Part shown: one piece after another, positions 14,640 through 18,364 of the stretch
How positions within the stretch are numbered: the first letter of the stretch is position 1
Layout: each line of letters starts with the position of its first letter
Assembly (NCBI GenBank): GCA_964561875.1
Contig: CAZLQL010000012.1
Span: forward strand, 1-18,364
Direction of reading: 5' to 3'
Source: CAIOGI01 sp964561875
Lineage (GTDB): Bacteria; Patescibacteriota; Minisyncoccia; Phycocordibacterales; PALSA-1337
Length of the DNA stretch: 18,364 nucleotides
Translations under genes and position numbers: made by a program
Notes under the pieces: generated by a model
Told to the model about the DNA's origin: nothing
Databases searched by the model: none
Seen by the model: the letters and a program-made list of their open reading frames with translations, nothing else

Positions 14640-14651
14640 ATAGGGATTATA
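14640..14651 (-). promoter_or_regulatory. -10 box of a probable leaderless dnaG transcript
   Basis: On the minus strand, TATAAT (14646-14651) is followed by six bases and the dnaG ATG. This is the same geometry as at tatD. It lies in the 35-bp gap after rpoC, so dnaG-rpoD may have its own promoter besides any read-through. No good -35 is seen. Confidence 0.6.
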
Positions 14652-14674
14652 CCCTCAATTGAATTTAAGAAAAA

Positions 14675-17600
14675 CTATTCTATCTCAACATCCGCACTTG
14701 GTTGAACAGTTTCCATTAATTTTTGCTTTTCACTACCTGCAAATCCTGTACCAGCTGGGATAAGTCTACCAATTATAACATTTTCCATTAGACCAACTAG
14801 ATCATCTTCTGCACCTCTTATTGCACTATTTATAAGTACCTTTGTAGTATGCTGGAAAGATGCGGCTGATAAGAAACTCTTTCTTGATAGCGATACTTCT
14901 GCAATACCCATAACCACTCCTTCTGCCTTTGCAGGTTCTTTTCCTTCTTTCTTGGCTATCATATTTTCTTCTTGTAGGTATGCATCATCTACTATCATTC
15001 CTTCTACTAGATCTGTATCACCTGCGCTAACAACTTTCTTTCTTGAGAACATTTGTCTAACTATAATTTCAATATGTTTTCTTGAAACAGTTTCTCCTTG
15101 TAGTTCATAAATCTTTCCTACTTCATTGATAACATATTCTTTTGTCTTATCGATTCCTCCGTAAGCAAATACATCATCAATATCAGCAGAACCATCTGTT
15201 AGAATGTCTCCCTTCTTTACTTGATCACCTGATTTTACAAGAGCAGTACGCTTGTAGTTGAATACATATTCGATTTCACTACCCTTTTTTCCTTTTGATC
15301 TATCTTCAAGTTCAGGAATAATCTTTATTACTTTTTCTTTTCCAAGATCTTTAACTTCACTTATCACTCCATCCACTGTAGCAACAACTGCAGGATTCTT
15401 TGGTCTTCTCTTTTCAAATACCTCTTCAACACGTGGTAGACCGTGAACAATGTCTCCTCCTTGTGATGCAGTACCTCCGGCATGGAATGTTCTCATTGTT
15501 AGCTGTGTACCTGGTTCTCCGATAGCCTGTCCAGCAACTGTACCTACTGCTTCTCCAACCTCTACAAGTTTATTCTTTCCTAGATCTGTACCGTAACACA
15601 ATGCACAAACTCCTCTTACACTCTTACATGAAAGTGGTGAACGTACTTTTACAGATGTAACTCCAGATTCCTCAACCTTAAGTGCATCTTGTTTTGAAAG
15701 TAGATGACCTTTCTTAAACAATATTTTTCCAGAAGTATCAGCTATATCATCTGCAATAACTCTTCCACGAATATTTTTTGATAAAGGTATATCTATACCT
15801 GAAGCTGTTTGTTTCTTTATTACTATTGAGTCTTTTGTTCCACAGTCTGATTCACTTACCATCACATCTTGTGCTACAACGAATAGTTTTCTAGTTAGAT
15901 AACCAGCTTTTGCTGTATTTAGAGCTGTGTCTGTAAGACCTTTTCTTGAACCGTGAGTTGTAATGAAGTATTCGATAGGTGTTAGACCTTCTTTTGAACA
16001 AGAAATAATTGGGAATTCGATAACTTGTCCTGAAGTAGATGAAATAAGACCTTTCATACCCACCATTTGTGTTATCTGTGAAAGTGATCCTCTAGCCTTT
16101 GAATACACCATGTCGTAAACAGATCCCATTTTATCTAGTGCGTCTGGAATAAGTTTTTCAACTTCATTCTTTGTCTTGTGCCAAATCTCAATATTTTTTC
16201 TTATTCTTTCTTCTTCTGTCAAAAGACCTTCATTAAATTGATTTACGATTTCATCAGATTTAACCTTTGCACTTGCTATAACAGCAGCCTTACCTTTTGG
16301 AATAACAACATCATCTATACCCCATGTAGTTCCAGAGTGAGTTGCATACTTAAATCCAAATGCCTTTATCTTGTCTAGAACTGGAGGAAGTTTTTCCATT
16401 CCATGTTGAGTTAGAAGGTCGTCGATTATACCAGATAGTTTATCTCTGTTTATTTCTTTGTTTATAAATGGATAATCAACTGGAAGTATTTCATTAAACA
16501 ATATACGTCCTACTGTAGTCTCAAACACCTTTCCTTCAAATTGAGCATACTTCGGTGAATTTTCCGGAGGAAGAACCTTTATCTTTGCTCTATATCCTAC
16601 AACACCAAAGTTGTGAGCTATGATTGCATCTTCAGGACTTTCAAATATTTTACCTTCTCCTTTATCACCTGTAACTGTCTTTGTAACCCAGAAACATCCG
16701 AGAACAATATCAAGTAGTTTTGAAGCAACTGTAGGATCTCCGTTACCAGGCTTTAGAATATTTTTATCAGAAGCCATGATCTCCTTTGCTTCAAGTTGAG
16801 CTTCAACTCCTAGTGGTACGTGAACAGCCATCTGGTCTCCGTCGAAGTCAGCGTTAAATGCTGTACATACTAGTGGGTGAACTTGAATAGCATTTCCTTC
16901 TATCAAAACTGGTCTGAAAGCTTGTATACCAAGTCTATGTAGTGTAGGAGCACGGTTTAGAAGAACGTATTTACCTTTTATAACTTCTTCTAGAATTTCC
17001 CAAACTTCCTTTGCTCCCTCATCTATAAGTTTTCCAGCACCTCTTATGTTATAAGCCAATTCTTTCTTAAGTAGTCCTGAAATAATAAATGGTTTAAATA
17101 ATTCAAGAGCCATATGCTTTGGCAATCCACACTGATCTAGTGCCAATTCTGGACCCACAACAATAACTGAACGTCCTGAATAGTCCACACGTTTACCTAG
17201 AAGGTTTTGACGGAATAGACCACGCTTGCTCTTTAGATTGTCTGAAAGAGATTTCAAAGCATGCTTTTGAGCTTGTATTGCAGAAACTCCTGTTGTACTT
17301 CCATGTCTGATTGAATTATCTATAAGTGCATCTACTGCTTCTTGTAGAATTCTTTTTTCATTTCTAAGGATAACATCTGGAGCTGATATTTCTTTTAGTT
17401 TAAGTAGACGATTATTTCTATTTATAACTCTTCTGTAAAGATCGTTTATGTCTGAAGTAGCATATCTTCCTCCATCTAGAGCAACCATAGGACGAAGTGC
17501 TGGTGGTATAACTGGAATACGTGTTAGGAACATCCATTCTGGTCTTATTCCAGAAGTAATCATAGATTTTATAAGAGAGATTCTCTTTGCAAGCTTCTCT

Positions 17601-18349
17601 TTATCAAGAGTACTTGCTTCAGTAAATTCTTTTTCAAGTTCTACATGTAGTTTCTTCAGATCAAGCTTTTTTAGAATTTCAAATATTGCTTCAGCACCTA
17701 TATTTGCTTCGAACAATGATCCGTATTTCATTGAATACTTGTGATATTCAACTTCATCCATTACAAATCCTGGAGTTATATTTTCAATTTCTCTTTTTGC
17801 AGTTACAACAAGCTCCTTTAACATCTCCTTTGTCTTATCATCCTGAGCTTGCTTAACTTTTGATTTATATTCACTATCTAGATCCTTCAAGAATTTTGCT
17901 TTTTCTTCTTCATGAACCTTTGTTACTATGTATCCAGCAAAGTAAACCACCTTTTCAAGATCACCCGTAGACATACCCATAACAAGTCCTATACGAGATG
18001 GCATAGAACGTAGGAACCATATATGTGATACTGGTGTTGCAAGTTCTATATGTCCCATTCTTTCACGACGAACTATAGAACGTGTGATTTCAACTCCACA
18101 TTTTTCACAAACTATTCCCTTATATCTTATTCCTCTGTATTTTCCACAATAACACTCAAAATCTCTATCTGGACCGAATATCTTTTCATCAAAAAGTCCA
18201 CCTTTTTCAGATCTCTGAGTTCTGTAGTTTATAGTCTCGGGGCGAGTTATCTCACCATATGACCATTCTGCTATTTTTTCAGGGCTTGCTACCCCTAGAC
18301 GAACAGCATCGAAATCCTTTATCTCCATATTTTTATTATTATTTTGCAT
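14675..18349 (-). CDS. rpoC: DNA-directed RNA polymerase subunit beta' (RpoC)
   Basis: A 1224-aa beta' subunit, the catalytic half of RNA polymerase. The N-terminal zinc ribbon has C66, C68, C81 and C84. NADFDGDQM (499-507) carries the three Mg-binding aspartates D501, D503 and D505. The second zinc site has C836, C908, C915 and C918. The bridge helix area is HGSRKGLTDTALNTAKAGYL (799-818). The trigger-loop helix holds M952 and H956 (TMRTFH, 951-956). It is compact next to E. coli beta' (1407 aa), lacking large lineage-specific inserts. It ends in an acidic tail (ADVEIE). M8 (18328) is a possible alternative start. No SD is visible. rpoB would be expected immediately upstream, outside the window. 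Confidence 0.98.
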   Translation of the reverse strand: MQNNNKNMEIKDFDAVRLGVASPEKIAEWSYGEITRPETINYRTQRSEKGGLFDEKIFGPDRDFECYCGKYRGIRYKGIVCEKCGVEITRSIVRRERMGHIELATPVSHIWFLRSMPSRIGLVMGMSTGDLEKVVYFAGYIVTKVHEEEKAKFLKDLDSEYKSKVKQAQDDKTKEMLKELVVTAKREIENITPGFVMDEVEYHKYSMKYGSLFEANIGAEAIFEILKKLDLKKLHVELEKEFTEASTLDKEKLAKRISLIKSMITSGIRPEWMFLTRIPVIPPALRPMVALDGGRYATSDINDLYRRVINRNNRLLKLKEISAPDVILRNEKRILQEAVDALIDNSIRHGSTTGVSAIQAQKHALKSLSDNLKSKRGLFRQNLLGKRVDYSGRSVIVVGPELALDQCGLPKHMALELFKPFIISGLLKKELAYNIRGAGKLIDEGAKEVWEILEEVIKGKYVLLNRAPTLHRLGIQAFRPVLIEGNAIQVHPLVCTAFNADFDGDQMAVHVPLGVEAQLEAKEIMASDKNILKPGNGDPTVASKLLDIVLGCFWVTKTVTGDKGEGKIFESPEDAIIAHNFGVVGYRAKIKVLPPENSPKYAQFEGKVFETTVGRILFNEILPVDYPFINKEINRDKLSGIIDDLLTQHGMEKLPPVLDKIKAFGFKYATHSGTTWGIDDVVIPKGKAAVIASAKVKSDEIVNQFNEGLLTEEERIRKNIEIWHKTKNEVEKLIPDALDKMGSVYDMVYSKARGSLSQITQMVGMKGLISSTSGQVIEFPIISCSKEGLTPIEYFITTHGSRKGLTDTALNTAKAGYLTRKLFVVAQDVMVSESDCGTKDSIVIKKQTASGIDIPLSKNIRGRVIADDIADTSGKILFKKGHLLSKQDALKVEESGVTSVKVRSPLSCKSVRGVCALCYGTDLGKNKLVEVGEAVGTVAGQAIGEPGTQLTMRTFHAGGTASQGGDIVHGLPRVEEVFEKRRPKNPAVVATVDGVISEVKDLGKEKVIKIIPELEDRSKGKKGSEIEYVFNYKRTALVKSGDQVKKGDILTDGSADIDDVFAYGGIDKTKEYVINEVGKIYELQGETVSRKHIEIIVRQMFSRKKVVSAGDTDLVEGMIVDDAYLQEENMIAKKEGKEPAKAEGVVMGIAEVSLSRKSFLSAASFQHTTKVLINSAIRGAEDDLVGLMENVIIGRLIPAGTGFAGSEKQKLMETVQPSADVEIE

Positions 18350-18364
18350 GGTTTTATTTTTATT

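Noticed and set aside
17256..17267. 12-bp palindrome AAAGCATGCTTT in rpoC
   Set aside because: It lies in conserved coding sequence and has no loop or partner feature, so it is likely chance.
859..18349. Recoded UGA (as in Gracilibacteria or SR1)
   Set aside because: All conserved genes are full length without in-frame TGA, and TGA serves as a stop in three genes.
1..18364. CRISPR arrays, tRNA or rRNA genes, insertion sequences, toxin-antitoxin pairs
   Set aside because: I found no regularly spaced repeats, cloverleaf-like intergenic sequence, transposase motifs or paired small genes.

Overview
The window looks like part of an AT-rich bacterial chromosome with small, tightly packed genes. 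My best guess is a Patescibacteria/CPR member of the Parcubacteria type. This is inferred from several traits: a preference for ATA and AGA codons, few Shine-Dalgarno (SD) sequences, a TruB without an obvious PUA domain, a single-chain UvrD helicase fused to a Fe-S nuclease, and a lysine-rich tail on the primary sigma factor. All core genes read through with the standard code and end in TAA or TAG, so UGA is not recoded.

Layout. Positions 1-838 are a compositional island. It holds one adenylate-kinase-like gene with a consensus SD and a strong terminator, at about 50% GC (32 of 60 bases in 241-300, against 18 of 60 in 961-1020). From 859 to 3445, a TatD-family hydrolase and the ribosome-associated GTPase TypA/BipA lie on the plus strand. 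A two-way terminator separates typA from a convergent MarR-family regulator. The MarR gene is divergent from a coiled-coil protein (4204-4782), with a 202-bp regulatory region between them. truB (minus) and hisS (plus) diverge from only 29 bp, and a DEDDy exonuclease follows hisS by one base. A self-contained 83-aa membrane-protein cassette and a membrane-anchored DsbA-like protein come next. From 8643 to 18349 the minus strand carries rpoC, dnaG, rpoD and a helicase-nuclease, which places RNA polymerase, primase, sigma factor and a DNA-repair enzyme in one cluster. rpoB would be expected just beyond the right edge.

How the genes relate. Most are information-processing genes: transcription (rpoC, rpoD), replication priming (dnaG), end processing (helicase-nuclease, TatD, exonuclease), and tRNA and ribosome work (truB, hisS, typA). 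Expression signals fall into two styles. Several core genes have a -10 box 6-7 bases before the ATG (tatD, dnaG, truB, hisS), which suggests leaderless mRNAs. The kinase-like gene and the 83-aa membrane protein instead carry AGGAGG. Together with MarR, these are the only genes ending in TGA, which suggests acquired or differently evolving accessory genes.

The most striking unexplained structure is a perfect 14-bp GC-rich inverted repeat inside dnaG. It brackets the codons of the TOPRIM catalytic DxD motif and uses codons unlike the rest of the genome. No CRISPR array, rRNA, tRNA, insertion sequence or obvious defence system was found. No gene-free stretch exceeds 300 bases; the longest is 4002-4203.
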